Shown one piece after another: positions 44,129 to 52,227 of a DNA stretch of 64,000 nucleotides. Both the position numbers and the translations under genes were made by a program. The notes beneath the pieces are model-generated. The model saw only the letters and a list, made by a program, of their open reading frames with translations. It did not search any database and had not been told where the DNA came from. Within the stretch, counting starts at the first letter, position 1; each line of letters starts with the position of its first letter. The DNA comes from Prochloron sp965198675 (GTDB lineage Bacteria; Cyanobacteriota; Cyanobacteriia; Cyanobacteriales; Prochloraceae), in the NCBI GenBank assembly GCA_965198675.1, contig OZ240666.1:4588001-4652000 (forward strand), read 5' to 3'.

Positions 44129-44224
44129 TAATTTAACCTCTCTTTAAGATTATTTTAGGCTAGGATTACAGGGTTAGGCGAGATTTGAAGTTGGGTTTCG
44201 TTCCTCTTCCCAACCTACGGTAAA

Positions 44225-44266
44225 ACAGTTACCAGTTACCAGTTACCAGTTACCAGTTACCAGGCG
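44225..44266. repeat. Heptamer tandem repeat (CCAGTTA)
   Basis: Five to six copies of the 7-base unit CAGTTAC are present. The same heptamer recurs at 51627-51700 and 59746-59765, with a variant at 58259-58280. Such short tandem repeats are typical of filamentous cyanobacteria. Confidence 0.85.
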
Positions 44267-44420
44267 TTGGTGCGGGACCAAAGCCCGCACCAACGCCTTC
44301 CACCAATAAGTGGCTTGCCACCACTTATTTGGTGGGGGCCTCAAACCCAAGGTTGAGCTGCTACCATGGTACGTGATTACTGGTCACTGGTAACTGAAAG
44401 GTGAGCTTGCTGGCACTCTA

Positions 44421-44945
44421 TTAATCTAACTGATAAGCAGTGACTATTCTATTATTTTTAGGGTTGTAAACTGCTATTACGCTATTGTACTTTCTATGAG
44501 AGAAGAGATATTTCAAGCAGTTATTTCTCTCTGAAAGCATAGTCGCACTTAAACTATAACCAGCCTCCTCAAGAAGAACAAAAAATTCTTGTTTAGGCAA
44601 GAACTTAACAGTAAAAGGTGGTAAACCATTAATAGCAGTATGCTTATTTAACGAACATTCAAGACTACATATTCTTCAATACGTTTGAACTTATCAAAGG
44701 GAGTATGCCAGAGGAAATAATTGGGCAATACAAATCCAAACCCTATAAATGTAGGAACAACACTCATGATAGTAATAAGGTTCATCATCTACTTCAGTCC
44801 CACCAATCTGAATAATGAAATTTCCACACCAGAAATAAACTCCAGGCATTTGAATATCTAAGCTATAAGTCAGCGATCGCAGTTTTTTGGATAGATCCAT
44901 AGTAAAATCATCAACTCTATATCTATGTGAACCTAGAACTACCAA
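44421..44945 (-). pseudogene. Decayed gene of unknown family, several frames
   Basis: Protein-like stretches follow one another in different frames: MVVLGSHRYRVDDFTMDLSK and VDDEPYYYHECCSYI (44694-44945), FIGFGFVLPNYFLWHTPFDKF with RIEEYVVLNVR (about 44648-44725), then GLPPFTVKFLPKQEFFVLLE and NSVIAVYNPKNNRIVTAYQL ending at 44421. Composition and continuity suggest one gene, or two adjacent genes, broken by frameshifts. I do not recognise the family. Confidence 0.4.
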
Positions 44946-45093
44946 TTATTTTAATCTATTGTCACTTTTCTGCCATAAGAGTTGAACCAAAAAGCCGATC
45001 ACTTCCAATACAGGGTTAGGCGTGATTGTTGGGTTTCGGCACCTCTTCCCAACCTACGGTGAGCTTGCTCGCACTACGAGATCGGAGATCGAG

Positions 45094-45225
45094 CTTTGGC
45101 TAAGAAATGCTTGGGCAAGTTCAAAAGCTTCTTTCGCGAGTTCAAGAAGCATTAAAGATTGTAACAAATCTAACCGCTGGGAGGCGATCGCTGGATCGCC
45201 CCTAGCCGCTTCATCCTCAACTATA
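45094..45225 (-). pseudogene. Fragment of a PIN toxin (paralogue of 47579-48040)
   Basis: On the minus strand it encodes the internal part LDLLQSLMLLEL...EAFELAQAFLSQ, closely matching 47765-47890. Both ends are missing. It lies just upstream of repeat DNA with CTACGAGATCGGAGATCGAG. Confidence 0.75.
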
Positions 45226-45254
45226 TGAGACCATTTTATAACTGTAGAAAATTT

Positions 45255-45989
45255 TTAGTCATTATCATTACGATTTATCTCTCGTTCAATAATTTCTTTG
45301 ATAAACTCTGGTAACTCTTTTTCTATGCTGACAGCTCTTTGCTTTAATTTTTCGTAAATCTCAACATCCTCTCCTTCCCATAAGAGATCAATTCTTCTGA
45401 CCTGTCGCATTGCAATATGCTTATAGTTCTCTGGATATGCCCAGTAGCATGATAAGCAAATGGACTTATCTTTAATACTGTTCCAATTCTCGCAATGCTC
45501 ACATGACCAAGACTTGGCTCGATTAGCAGAGCCACAAAGCAGCATAAAGTTTTCTGAATCTAAATCTGGTTCGCCATCAACTTCAAACGGAACGCGATGA
45601 TCAATTTGTAATTCACGTTTATCAACTTCTTCTAGATAAATCAAACACTTGCATCCATATTTTTTAATCAATGTATCTTTTATCTGTTTTGATAAGCCTG
45701 TTCTACCAGAAAGTCTGGAGAATCTAGTTCTTCTGATGTCTCCAAATCTATATGCAGCTATTTTTCTGCCATCACTCCCAGTAACACGAAAAGTTTCTAG
45801 AGGAATGCCATTTTATCGCACATCTCTAGCTGCTCTTGGAGGATGATTATAGCCATAGGTTTCTTTTAGCTCTTCAGTTGTGATAAAGCCATGTATCAAA
45901 ATATGGTCAATAACTGCCCTAGGTCTTTTCGCAGTTATTGACTGGCAAAGTTGCAAGAACTCATCTGGTAGCTGTTGAGAACTTTCCAT
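45255..45989 (-). pseudogene. HNH endonuclease with a premature in-frame stop
   Basis: ATG 45989 opens MESSQQLPDEFLQLCQSITA, HILIHGFITTEELKETYGYN and PRAARDVR, then TAA at 45813-45815. The same frame goes on NGIPLETFRVTGSDGRKIAA, KKYGCKCLIYLEEVDKRELQ, then IDHRVPFEVDG (the HNH His pair) and cysteine pairs CEHCENW and CLSCYW to 45255. One nonsense change thus splits a 244-codon gene. It overlaps the end of the adenine methylase gene by 29 bp, as restriction and modification genes often do. A product restarted at 45671 would keep the HNH motif but lose the N-terminal recognition part. Confidence 0.75.
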
Positions 45990-46896
45990 GATTTTCTAAG
46001 AGAGTTAATTGCTTAGGTCGCTTGCCAATAGAACTTAATGCTGCAAGCTGCTTATTGGACAAACCAGGTGATAAGTATAAAGACTCTATTGTTGTTTCCT
46101 CTCTACCTAGTAATGTTGACTGTGATGACCGTCCAACTTCGATTTCAATTCGTTTAAGCTTTAGGCTTTGAGGGAGAACTTTACCGAAAGTCTTATCACC
46201 TAGTTTGCCGTCGTAACTAATAGCAAATGCTATTTTTCTTGTGTTTAGCTGTTCGATAGCTAGAACAAAATCATCAAAATTGATACCGGAAAAATATCTT
46301 GAATCTCTGTTTCTGCACACACCTTGATATGGAGGGTCCATGTATATGAAATCATTATTTTTAACCTCAGCTAATACTTCCCGATAATCCAAACAAGTAA
46401 ACTGACATTTACCCTTCAGGAGCCGCGATACACCTTCTATGTTTTTTTTCATAGTCTCAGGTCGTGTCCCTTTTCGTCTTTTATCAGGGCTTTGGTTGAA
46501 TAAGCCTTCAGAATTGTAACGAACAGAACCTTTCACACATCTTGCTAGTAAATACAGGAATAGCTTTGGATCACTGATTTCATTGAACCTTTTTCTAACC
46601 TCAAAATAATGACTTATGGAGTCAGAATACTGTTCATTCCATATATCCGCATATATATCTGCTATTTCATTTGGATGTTCTATAACTAATTCCAATAACT
46701 CAATGAGGGGTTTGTTCAGATCGCTCAACCAAAAATTACAGGAAATTTGTTTAGTCGCACTAGCAATACTAATTGCAGCAGTTCCAGCAAAAGGTTCAAC
46801 CAACCTATCTACTTGATCTGGTAAAAACTTAAGAATATATGTTGCCAGGTTTCTTTTATTACCTTGATATTGGACAATATGAGGTATAGCTGCCAT
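45961..46896 (-). CDS. D12-class N6-adenine DNA methyltransferase
   Basis: The Dam/D12 order is clear: IVQYQGNKRNLATYILKFLP (motif X), VDRLVEPFAGTAAISIAS (motif I), a long helical recognition region with RRKGTRPETMKKNIEGVSRL, then NNDFIYMDPPYQGVCRN with the catalytic DPPY (motif IV), and FAISYDG. At 311 residues it is normal for the class. It is followed by the HNH nuclease gene, with overlap, forming a type II-like restriction-modification pair whose nuclease is now interrupted. The inserted pair truncates a YgiT antitoxin gene just upstream. Confidence 0.9.
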   Translation of the reverse strand: MAAIPHIVQYQGNKRNLATYILKFLPDQVDRLVEPFAGTAAISIASATKQISCNFWLSDLNKPLIELLELVIEHPNEIADIYADIWNEQYSDSISHYFEVRKRFNEISDPKLFLYLLARCVKGSVRYNSEGLFNQSPDKRRKGTRPETMKKNIEGVSRLLKGKCQFTCLDYREVLAEVKNNDFIYMDPPYQGVCRNRDSRYFSGINFDDFVLAIEQLNTRKIAFAISYDGKLGDKTFGKVLPQSLKLKRIEIEVGRSSQSTLLGREETTIESLYLSPGLSNKQLAALSSIGKRPKQLTLLENHGKFSTATR

Positions 46897-46924
46897 CGCA
46901 AGAAAAGAACAAATACTCCAATTA

Positions 46925-47101
46925 TTAGTCTATCACAAATCGATGCGCTGCGACGGAATCCTCAATCCAATCCTCTCCGCACTGCTGACAAACCCGCGCG
47001 GGCACATGGCGGACAACCACCATACCGGAACCTAAATCAGCAGTAAAGGTTGCACTTCCGTCGGAAATATTCCCACCGCAGATCGGACAATAATCACTCA
47101 T
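46925..47101 (-). pseudogene. YgiT-type zinc-finger antitoxin, C-terminus lost
   Basis: The product starts MSDYCPICGGNISDGSATFT and continues VVVRHVPARVCQQCGEDWIE with both CxxC knuckles intact, then DSVAAHRFVID and stop. The paralogue at 43924 continues LEKIVTDARVGGKIVEVVDL instead, so about 20 C-terminal residues are missing here, replaced at the border of the methylase module. The ATG overlaps the stop of the upstream DUF4258 toxin gene (ATGA). Confidence 0.75.
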
Positions 47102-47340
47102 TTCTGCCTCCAAGTCCTAAAATCTTTTTCAAAGTGAAGTTCATCTGGCTCATATACCGTCATGACAAAAACTGTGTGTGAAAGCCGATCCCATGCAGTG
47201 ACAACATGCACAGGACGCCCCTTTATGACAGCGAACCATAGATAAGTGGGAAAAGGTTTGCGCCCAAAGTCGGATTCGATTATTTCGCCTTCTTCAATAG
47301 TTGAAAAGACATCAGAGCGCGAAATTCCACGCTCCATCAT
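47098..47340 (-). CDS. DUF4258 toxin partner of the YgiT antitoxin
   Basis: MMERGISRSDVFSTIEEGEI, GRKPFPTYLWFAVIKGRPVH and VVTAWDRLSHTVFVMTVYEP match DUF4258, a RelE/MqsR-like small toxin fold usually encoded just before a YgiT zinc-finger gene. The frame is open further upstream (QRIQWRRHPLQRMMERG), which suggests the true start lies about 60 bases earlier with a non-ATG codon. It ends with a four-base overlap with the antitoxin gene. Confidence 0.8.
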   Translation of the reverse strand: MMERGISRSDVFSTIEEGEIIESDFGRKPFPTYLWFAVIKGRPVHVVTAWDRLSHTVFVMTVYEPDELHFEKDFRTWRQK

Positions 47341-47390
47341 TCGTTGCAGTGGGTGACGACGCCATTGAATTCTTTGATCCGATACAGCTA

Positions 47391-47576
47391 TTAGCTTGCA
47401 GTCGGGTGCAGTGATTTGTTAGATCGGCGCTTAATTGGAAGCTTTACCAGTCTATGTTTGTGAGCTAATTGCTTCTTCTGTAAATCATTAAAAATAGCTC
47501 TCAAATCATATTGAAATGATTCAGCGTATTCCTCTCTATATTTGTGAATTTCTTCAAGAATTTCATTGGTGTACAT
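47391..47576 (-). CDS. Small partner protein of the PIN toxin
   Basis: The first 40 residues (MYTNEILEEIHKYREEYAES, FQYDLRAIFNDLQKKQ) match a common cyanobacterial small protein encoded beside PIN genes. The end (SNKSLHPTAS) appears to come from repeat DNA. It starts two bases after the PIN stop, so translation is probably coupled. An antitoxin role is inferred. Confidence 0.7.
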   Translation of the reverse strand: MYTNEILEEIHKYREEYAESFQYDLRAIFNDLQKKQLAHKHRLVKLPIKRRSNKSLHPTAS

Positions 47577-47578
47577 GA

Positions 47579-48040
47579 CTAAACCTCCAAGTTATATCCT
47601 CTAAGTTCATAGGGTGTGCAAATAACGGGTAAAATATACCCAAGTTTAGAACTAATCTGAGATAGCTTACGCTGAATTTGAGCGTTTGCCATATGTCTAC
47701 AGTTCCATGTTAGCGCCAATGCAATATGCACAGCATCGTTTGACGCTTTTTGGGGCAGGTTGCTTTGGCTAAGAAATGCTTGGGCAAGTTCAAAAGCTTC
47801 TTTCGTCAGTTCAAGAAGCATTAAGGATTGTAACAAATCTAACCGCCGAGAAGCGAACGTTGGATCGCCTTTAGCCGCTTCATCCTCAACTATCTCTGAT
47901 GCGTAAAGTATAAATGAACTGCGATCCTCATTCCACCAATCCTGAGTGATCTTGATATTAGCGGCAAGGATCAGGTTGTCTGTTGATCTAGCAGTTAGAT
48001 GTCCTAAAATGCTGGTTTCAATGTAAACGCTTCCATTCAC
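47579..48040 (-). CDS. PIN-domain toxin
   Basis: The 153-residue protein begins MNGSVYIETSILGHLTARST (ETS replaces the more usual DTN) and has EIVEDEAAKGDPTFASRRLD, KASNDAVHIALALTWNCRHM (the acidic A-x-D/H segment), ANAQI and CTPYELRGYNLEV. That last YELxG tail is typical of this PIN subtype in cyanobacteria. The gene is followed by its small partner gene. Its 5' portion is duplicated at 48551-48690, and an internal fragment is at 45094-45225. Confidence 0.85.
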   Translation of the reverse strand: MNGSVYIETSILGHLTARSTDNLILAANIKITQDWWNEDRSSFILYASEIVEDEAAKGDPTFASRRLDLLQSLMLLELTKEAFELAQAFLSQSNLPQKASNDAVHIALALTWNCRHMANAQIQRKLSQISSKLGYILPVICTPYELRGYNLEV

Positions 48041-48231
48041 AGTAAGTTAACAGGTCAAAATATTTCAATCAACTCCAACAAATGATGAAATTGAGCAATG
48101 TGATACCATTTTATAATGAGGCTCAACGCTTTCGCCGAAAAGTCCGCTCCAATACAGGGTTAGGCACGCAAAGGCTTGTGATTGTTGGGTTTCGGCACCT
48201 CTTCCCAACCTACGGTGAGCTTGCTCGCACT
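47919..48231. repeat. 313-bp segmental duplication, copy 1
   Basis: It is aligned without gaps to 48551-48863. I count three substitutions over 313 bases (CCATTTTA/CTATTTTA, ATAATGAG/ATAACGAG, CAGGGTTA/CAGAGTTA). It covers the 5' end of the PIN gene, its upstream region and the GTGAGCTTGCTCGCACT repeat. Confidence 0.9.
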
Positions 48232-48331
48232 CTTGCCAAATTCCATCAGGAATTCTGAGCTTATAGTTCTTTCTGTATCCCTCTCCCTCGGCAATCAGTG
48301 ATACCTGTTCTAATACCAACGATGTTGACAT
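48065..48331 (-). pseudogene. Truncated hypothetical gene
   Basis: The N-terminal part MSTSLVLEQVSLIAEGEGYR KNYKLRIPDGIWQECEQA looks like protein. From about residue 40 the frame enters repeat DNA (reverse of GTGAGCTTGCTCGCAC), where the original gene was cut. The family is not recognised; its beginning 'G.GYRKNYKLRIPDGIW' may be a beta-strand-rich fold. Confidence 0.4.
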
Positions 48332-48508
48332 TGTTAAAGCGACAGAAAGAAAGGCAAGTACACACAGTGCGGATTATAGTTGACGGCACAAGATAAATTG
48401 GAAATCAACCATAGGAAGCCTGGTTACTAAGGTGGCGGTGATTCCCCTCAAAATCGCCAGTGTGATCGAAATTACCGTAGGTTGGGTTGAAGAATGAAAC
48501 CCAACATT
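48332..48508. other. Spacer without recognisable gene
   Basis: Upstream of the truncated gene lies AT-rich DNA, followed by a GTAGGTTGGGTTGAAGAATG repeat. A minus-strand open frame (48405-48599) only spans repeats. Confidence 0.4.
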
Positions 48509-48551
48509 CGGCCTTGAGGCTAGCGGCGCGATACCATCTTTCGGGTAAAAC
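48509..48551 (+). repeat. R200 repeat, short 5' fragment
   Basis: GGCCTTGAGGCTAGCGGCGC and CTTTCGGGTAAAAC match the start of the R200 family and stop exactly where the second copy of the 313-bp duplication begins. Confidence 0.8.
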
Positions 48552-48863
48552 TGCGATCCTCATTCCACCAATCCTGAGTGATCTTGATATTAGCGGCAAG
48601 GATCAGGTTGTCTGTTGATCTAGCAGTTAGATGTCCTAAAATGCTGGTTTCAATGTAAACGCTTCCATTCACAGTAAGTTAACAGGTCAAAATATTTCAA
48701 TCAACTCCAACAAATGATGAAATTGAGCAATGTGATACTATTTTATAACGAGGCTCAACGCTTTCGCCGAAAAGTCCGCTCCAATACAGAGTTAGGCACG
48801 CAAAGGCTTGTGATTGTTGGGTTTCGGCACCTCTTCCCAACCTACGGTGAGCTTGCTCGCACT
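48551..48863. repeat. 313-bp segmental duplication, copy 2
   Basis: This is a gapless partner of 47919-48231. It contains the first 40 or so codons of the PIN gene (minus strand, start near 48672) without the rest, so that part is a pseudogene fragment. Confidence 0.9.
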
Positions 48864-48900
48864 ACATATAATGTATAATAGCGATCGCTGTACTATATGC

Positions 48901-49287
48901 TTAACGCACCACTCGGATTTTAACCCCAAGATTAAGATTAGCCCATACTCCATCAGTAGTTATAACTGGTAGATTGAGAGTAATACCCAGTGCAAGACAA
49001 GCCCGATCACCGAGTGAGAGTCCAAATGATTTAGTAGACGGGCGAAGCATCCCCGCCATGAATGCTTGTTGGTTGTTAAAGGGGGCAACTTCAAGATTTA
49101 AGTGTGATATAATCTGTCGGATGTCTGCTTCGGTAATTCCCGCATCTGCAAGTTTTGCTACAACTTCAGAAAGATTGACTGAGCTAATGACAGCATTGCC
49201 AATCAATTGAGAAATTTCCTCACTACCATCTTCTTGATTGAGCAAAGCCAACACAGCAGAAGCATCAACCACAACTTTATTTATCAC
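48901..49287 (-). CDS. PIN-domain toxin (VapC-like)
   Basis: The intact 128-residue PIN protein reads VVVDASAVLALLNQEDGSEE, NLSEVVAKLADAGITEADI, LSLGDRACLALGITLNLPVI and TTDGVWANLNL. Conserved Asp, Glu and the GDRACLALG Asp mark the active site. It overlaps the upstream antitoxin gene by 11 bp. Its paralogue at 41121 carries a stop codon shortly before the end. Confidence 0.9.
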   Translation of the reverse strand: MINKVVVDASAVLALLNQEDGSEEISQLIGNAVISSVNLSEVVAKLADAGITEADIRQIISHLNLEVAPFNNQQAFMAGMLRPSTKSFGLSLGDRACLALGITLNLPVITTDGVWANLNLGVKIRVVR

Positions 49288-49477
49288 GTAAAGCCTCCTC
49301 CCTACGTTCTTGAATCAGTTCTTCAGAAAGTTTTCTGCCAGGAGGTACATAATGCCTGAAAATTTCTTGAGCATTTTTTACGTAATTTTGAGTATTTAGT
49401 CGAGGCACAGACTTCCCATAATTAGGATCACGCTCTTTAACATTCGATATCAATCTTACTAGTCTTGCTTTTCCCAT
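49277..49477 (-). CDS. VapB-like antitoxin
   Basis: MGKARLVRLISNVKERDPNY followed by LNTQNYVKNAQEIFRHYVPP and GRKLSEELIQERREEALRDK gives 66 residues. The C-terminal block is the toxin-binding tail also found at the end of the HEPN fusion at 41452. It overlaps the toxin start by 11 bp, which indicates translational coupling. An R200 repeat copy begins about 40 bp upstream. Confidence 0.8.
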   Translation of the reverse strand: MGKARLVRLISNVKERDPNYGKSVPRLNTQNYVKNAQEIFRHYVPPGRKLSEELIQERREEALRDK

Positions 49478-49518
49478 GAGTTCAACCCTGATTCAATCTA
49501 AAACATGAATTTAAACTA

Positions 49519-49717
49519 ACGGCCTTGAGGCTAGCGGCGCGATACCATCTTTCGGGTAAAATCGATCGCCTCCAACCCCCAGGCGAACCGTCCACTTTAA
49601 AAGTGGTATAACACACTCAGGGACAAATGACAAGGTTTAATGCTGCTGTAACAAAACTTTACATTAATGGTTACCAGAATCGCCCTACTGAGCTTCACAA
49701 ATTCGGAATAGATATAG
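49519..49717 (+). repeat. Interspersed repeat family R200, long copy
   Basis: It contains AACGGCCTTGAGGCTAGCGG, ACCGTCCACTTTAAAAGTGG, ACTCAGGGACAAATGACAAG and ACAAAACTTTACATTAATGG to ATTCGGAATAGATATAG. The CCACTTTAAAAGTGG portion is a perfect inverted repeat here, suggesting secondary structure. It sits between the antitoxin gene and glmU. Confidence 0.85.
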
Positions 49718-49767
49718 CGCTTCCGAGATATACTCACAATACTTGAATCATAGACAGCAATAAAGCA

Positions 49768-51129
49768 ATGGTAGCGGTAGCAATTTTAGCAGCTGGGCGG
49801 GGAACCAGGATGAAATCAAACCTGCCCAAAGTGTTACACCAACTGGGAGGTAAATCCCTCGTCCAACGTACTTTGGAAAGTTGTGGTGACTTGAGGACCG
49901 AAAGGCGTTTGGTTATTGTGGGTTATGAAGCCCAAGGAGTTAAGGAAATCCTGAAAGGGGTAGAATTTATCCACCAAAAGGAACAACTGGGAACAGGTCA
50001 TGCAGTACAACAACTCATCCCTCATTTAGAAGGATTTACAGGAGATCTGCTGGTTTTAAATGGGGATGTGCCCCTCTTGCGACGGTCAACCCTGACACAG
50101 TTATTACAAACCCACCAAAAGCACCAGAATGCTGCTACTCTCCTCACAGCTAATTTACCCAATCCCCATGGTTACGGGCGGGTTTTTTGCGATAGCAACA
50201 ATCTGGTCTCCCAAATCATTGAGCATCGGGACTGCACCGAAACTCAAAAACAAAATCACCGCATTAATGCCGGAATTTATTGCTTTAATTGGCCAAAACT
50301 GGCAGCAGTATTACCCAAACTTACAGCAGACAACGACCAACAAGAATATTATCTCACGGAGGTGGTTGATTACCTGGAACCTGTCATGGCAGTGGATGTA
50401 GAGGATTATTTGGAAATTAGCGGTATTAATGACCGGAAGCAATTAGCCACCGCTTACGATATTTTACAAGTGCGGGTCAAAGATGGTTGGATGAAAGCAG
50501 GGGTTACTCTCATTGACCCGGACAGTATTACCATAGAGGATACGATTCAATTGCAACCCAATTCCATTATTGAACCGGGGACTCACTTGCGGGGCAATAC
50601 TGTGATTGGTTCTGGTACTCGCATTGGACCGGGAAGCTTAATCGAAAACAGTCGGATTGGGGACAATGTAACCGTACTCTATTCAGTAGTGAGGGACAGT
50701 GAGGTGGCAGACGGTTCTACAATAGGGCCTTATGCCCATTTGCGGGGTAAGGTTCGGGTAGGAGAAGCCTGTCGCGTGGGGAATTTTGTGGAGTTGAAAA
50801 ATGCTACCCTAGGTGAGGAAACCAATGTAGCTCATCTCTCTTATTTGGGGGATGCCACTTTGGGTGACCAGGTCAACATCGGTGCTGGAACCATTACCGC
50901 TAACTACGATGGGGTCAAGAAGCATTCTACCTCCATCGGCAACAGAACGAAAACTGGTTCTAATAGCGTTCTGGTTGCCCCCATCGAGTTGGGAGAAGAC
51001 GTGACAGTTGCTGCTGGTTCCGTACTCACCGAGAACGTCCAGGACGATTCTTTGGCGATCGCCAGGGCCCGTCAGGTGGTGAAAAAGGGTTGGAAACCTA
51101 TAGCACGTACCATGACAGTTGACCAGTGA
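49768..51129 (+). CDS. glmU: Bifunctional UDP-GlcNAc pyrophosphorylase/GlcN-1-P acetyltransferase
   Basis: GlmU makes UDP-N-acetylglucosamine, the precursor of peptidoglycan and lipopolysaccharide. The N-terminal uridyltransferase has VAILAAGRGTRMKSNLPKVL, QLGTGHAVQQLIPHLEGF and LVLNGDVPLL. The C-terminal left-handed beta-helix has hexapeptide repeats (IGPGSLIENSRIGDNVTVLY), RVGNFVELKNATLGEETNVA, HLSYLGDATLGDQVNIGAGT and NYDGVKKHSTSIG. At 453 residues it is full length. Its last codons lie next to a CAGTTGACCAGTGACCAG repeat. Confidence 0.97.
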   Translation: MVAVAILAAGRGTRMKSNLPKVLHQLGGKSLVQRTLESCGDLRTERRLVIVGYEAQGVKEILKGVEFIHQKEQLGTGHAVQQLIPHLEGFTGDLLVLNGDVPLLRRSTLTQLLQTHQKHQNAATLLTANLPNPHGYGRVFCDSNNLVSQIIEHRDCTETQKQNHRINAGIYCFNWPKLAAVLPKLTADNDQQEYYLTEVVDYLEPVMAVDVEDYLEISGINDRKQLATAYDILQVRVKDGWMKAGVTLIDPDSITIEDTIQLQPNSIIEPGTHLRGNTVIGSGTRIGPGSLIENSRIGDNVTVLYSVVRDSEVADGSTIGPYAHLRGKVRVGEACRVGNFVELKNATLGEETNVAHLSYLGDATLGDQVNIGAGTITANYDGVKKHSTSIGNRTKTGSNSVLVAPIELGEDVTVAAGSVLTENVQDDSLAIARARQVVKKGWKPIARTMTVDQ

Positions 51130-51173
51130 CCAGTTTATGGGCTCAAAGAAGCGTCTGTGAACATTTCTCGCAA

Positions 51174-51215
51174 ACCCACCCCCATCCCCTCCCGGGAGGG
51201 GAGCAGAGGGGTGAG
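51174..51215. repeat. CCCCTCCCGGGAGGGG palindromic repeat
   Basis: It has a perfect inner palindrome and ACCCACC/GGTGAGT arms. It is the same family as the copies found in frame inside genes at 3454-3496 and 59069-59115, and in the 60039-60113 cluster. Confidence 0.8.
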
Positions 51216-51280
51216 TCACTTGGAGGTCTCAATCGCGCCCGGCGGCGGTTGCTATAAAAAGTGACAAATTTTCAATTTTC

Positions 51281-51310
51281 TTTCCAGATTGAATTTTTTT
51301 GTGTTATAGT
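51281..51310 (+). promoter_or_regulatory. Candidate promoter of a small transcription unit
   Basis: TATAGT at 51305-51310 is preceded 18 bases upstream by TTTCCA, in strongly AT-rich DNA. It stands about 90 bases before a perfect Shine-Dalgarno and short ORF and about 250 bases before a terminator. Confidence 0.45.
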
Positions 51311-51398
51311 CGAAAAGCGTTGACTAGATTGAAATCAAAAAAATTTGTCCCCTTTGAGAAATAAATCCGTTTAGGGATCAAAAAAGGAGGTGATGCCC

Positions 51399-51470
51399 AT
51401 GAGTGATAGTAGTAAAATCATGGGTCTCCTGGTTGAAGATAGCCGGCTGTGGGCCGGGGCTGTTCTCTAG
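51399..51470 (+). CDS. 23-residue ORF with ideal Shine-Dalgarno
   Basis: ATG 51399 is preceded at eight bases by AAAGGAGGTGAT, almost the full complement of the 16S 3' end and much stronger than at most cyanobacterial genes. The peptide is MSDSSKIMGLLVEDSRLWAG AVL. Downstream, CAACCTCCCAGGAGGTTG (51481-51498) is an inverted repeat whose AGGAGG could mimic the Shine-Dalgarno, while the CCTCC can pair with the real one. It could be a regulatory leader peptide or the coding part of a small regulatory RNA. I do not know a matching family. Confidence 0.45.
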   Translation: MSDSSKIMGLLVEDSRLWAGAVL

Positions 51471-51561
51471 CAGTTGGTTTCAACCTCCCAGGAGGTTGGT
51501 CAATAAGTCTGCTGTTTGGGTTCCTCCCGGCAGTCAGGTTTCAACCAGAAGACCCGCTACA

Positions 51562-51625
51562 CCGCCCTCACATTCAGTGCTATGATGTTAACATCCGCAC
51601 CCCTTGTGAGGGCGGATAGTTTTTG
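51562..51625 (+). terminator. Terminator of the small transcription unit
   Basis: CCGCCCTCACA at 51562-51572 pairs with TGTGAGGGCGG at 51605-51615 around a 32-base loop, followed by ATAGTTTTTG. It closes the unit that starts near 51315. Heptamer CAGTTAC repeats follow. Confidence 0.65.
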
Positions 51626-51842
51626 TACCAGTTACCAGTTACCAGTCCTGCTCATGCCAACCGGGGCAGTCAGGCAGTTACCAGTTACCAGTTACCAGTT
51701 AGTAGTTAATCGTTATGCCAATGCTCAATCTGCTGGCTGGTTGCCACTGGTATGCTGTAAATATCTCCAAAACGTTGTATACTAGTTGAATTTGTAACCA
51801 TGGCAGCGCGAACTGCTATAAATCAGTAGGGAAGAAGAAAAA

Positions 51843-52121
51843 ATGGCGCAAATACTCTCGGAAGAGGAAATTAAAGCAAGGATAGATAAACTCTCTGACT
51901 GGACTTTAGAGGGGAAAACCATTAAGTCCACTCGCAGATTTAAAGACTTTATCGAGGCGATGGACTTTGTCAATCAATTAGTGGAACCAGCAGAATCAGC
52001 AGCACACCATCCCGATTTAGAAATTTCCTATAACAAAGTAACTATTAGGCTCACTACCCACGATGCAGGAGGTTTGACTGAGAAAGATTTTAACATGGCA
52101 ACCATTATTTCTCAGCTGTAG
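51843..52121 (+). CDS. 4a-hydroxytetrahydrobiopterin dehydratase
   Basis: Pterin-4a-carbinolamine dehydratase (PhhB/DCoH fold) recycles oxidised pterin cofactors. The 92-residue protein shows the family pattern WTLEGKTIKSTRRFKDFIEA, MDFVNQLVEPAESAAHHPDL with the catalytic AHHPD histidines, ISYNKVTIRLTTHDAGGLTE and the C-terminal FNMATIISQL. The start follows AGGGAAGAAGAAAAA. Cyanobacteria use such proteins in pterin and possibly carboxysome-related contexts; no aromatic hydroxylase gene is nearby. Confidence 0.93.
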   Translation: MAQILSEEEIKARIDKLSDWTLEGKTIKSTRRFKDFIEAMDFVNQLVEPAESAAHHPDLEISYNKVTIRLTTHDAGGLTEKDFNMATIISQL

Positions 52122-52227
52122 GGGCCCCTACGGGGGTAAAAATGCTAATATTGCCTGTCTTTATTAATATCCCCATTGCCCACCAAAGCTGTTATTATTG
52201 CTAGATATTTAGTTAAAAGATATTATT

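Noticed and set aside
51281..51625. Glutamine riboswitch (downstream-peptide motif) reading of the small transcript
   Set aside because: The conserved core expected for that RNA was not found by eye; only the short-ORF arrangement is similar.
51403..51785. Overlapping 60- and 89-codon ORFs downstream of glmU
   Set aside because: They run through inverted repeats and heptamer repeats, and composition does not look protein-like. The 23-codon ORF with the strong Shine-Dalgarno is preferred.
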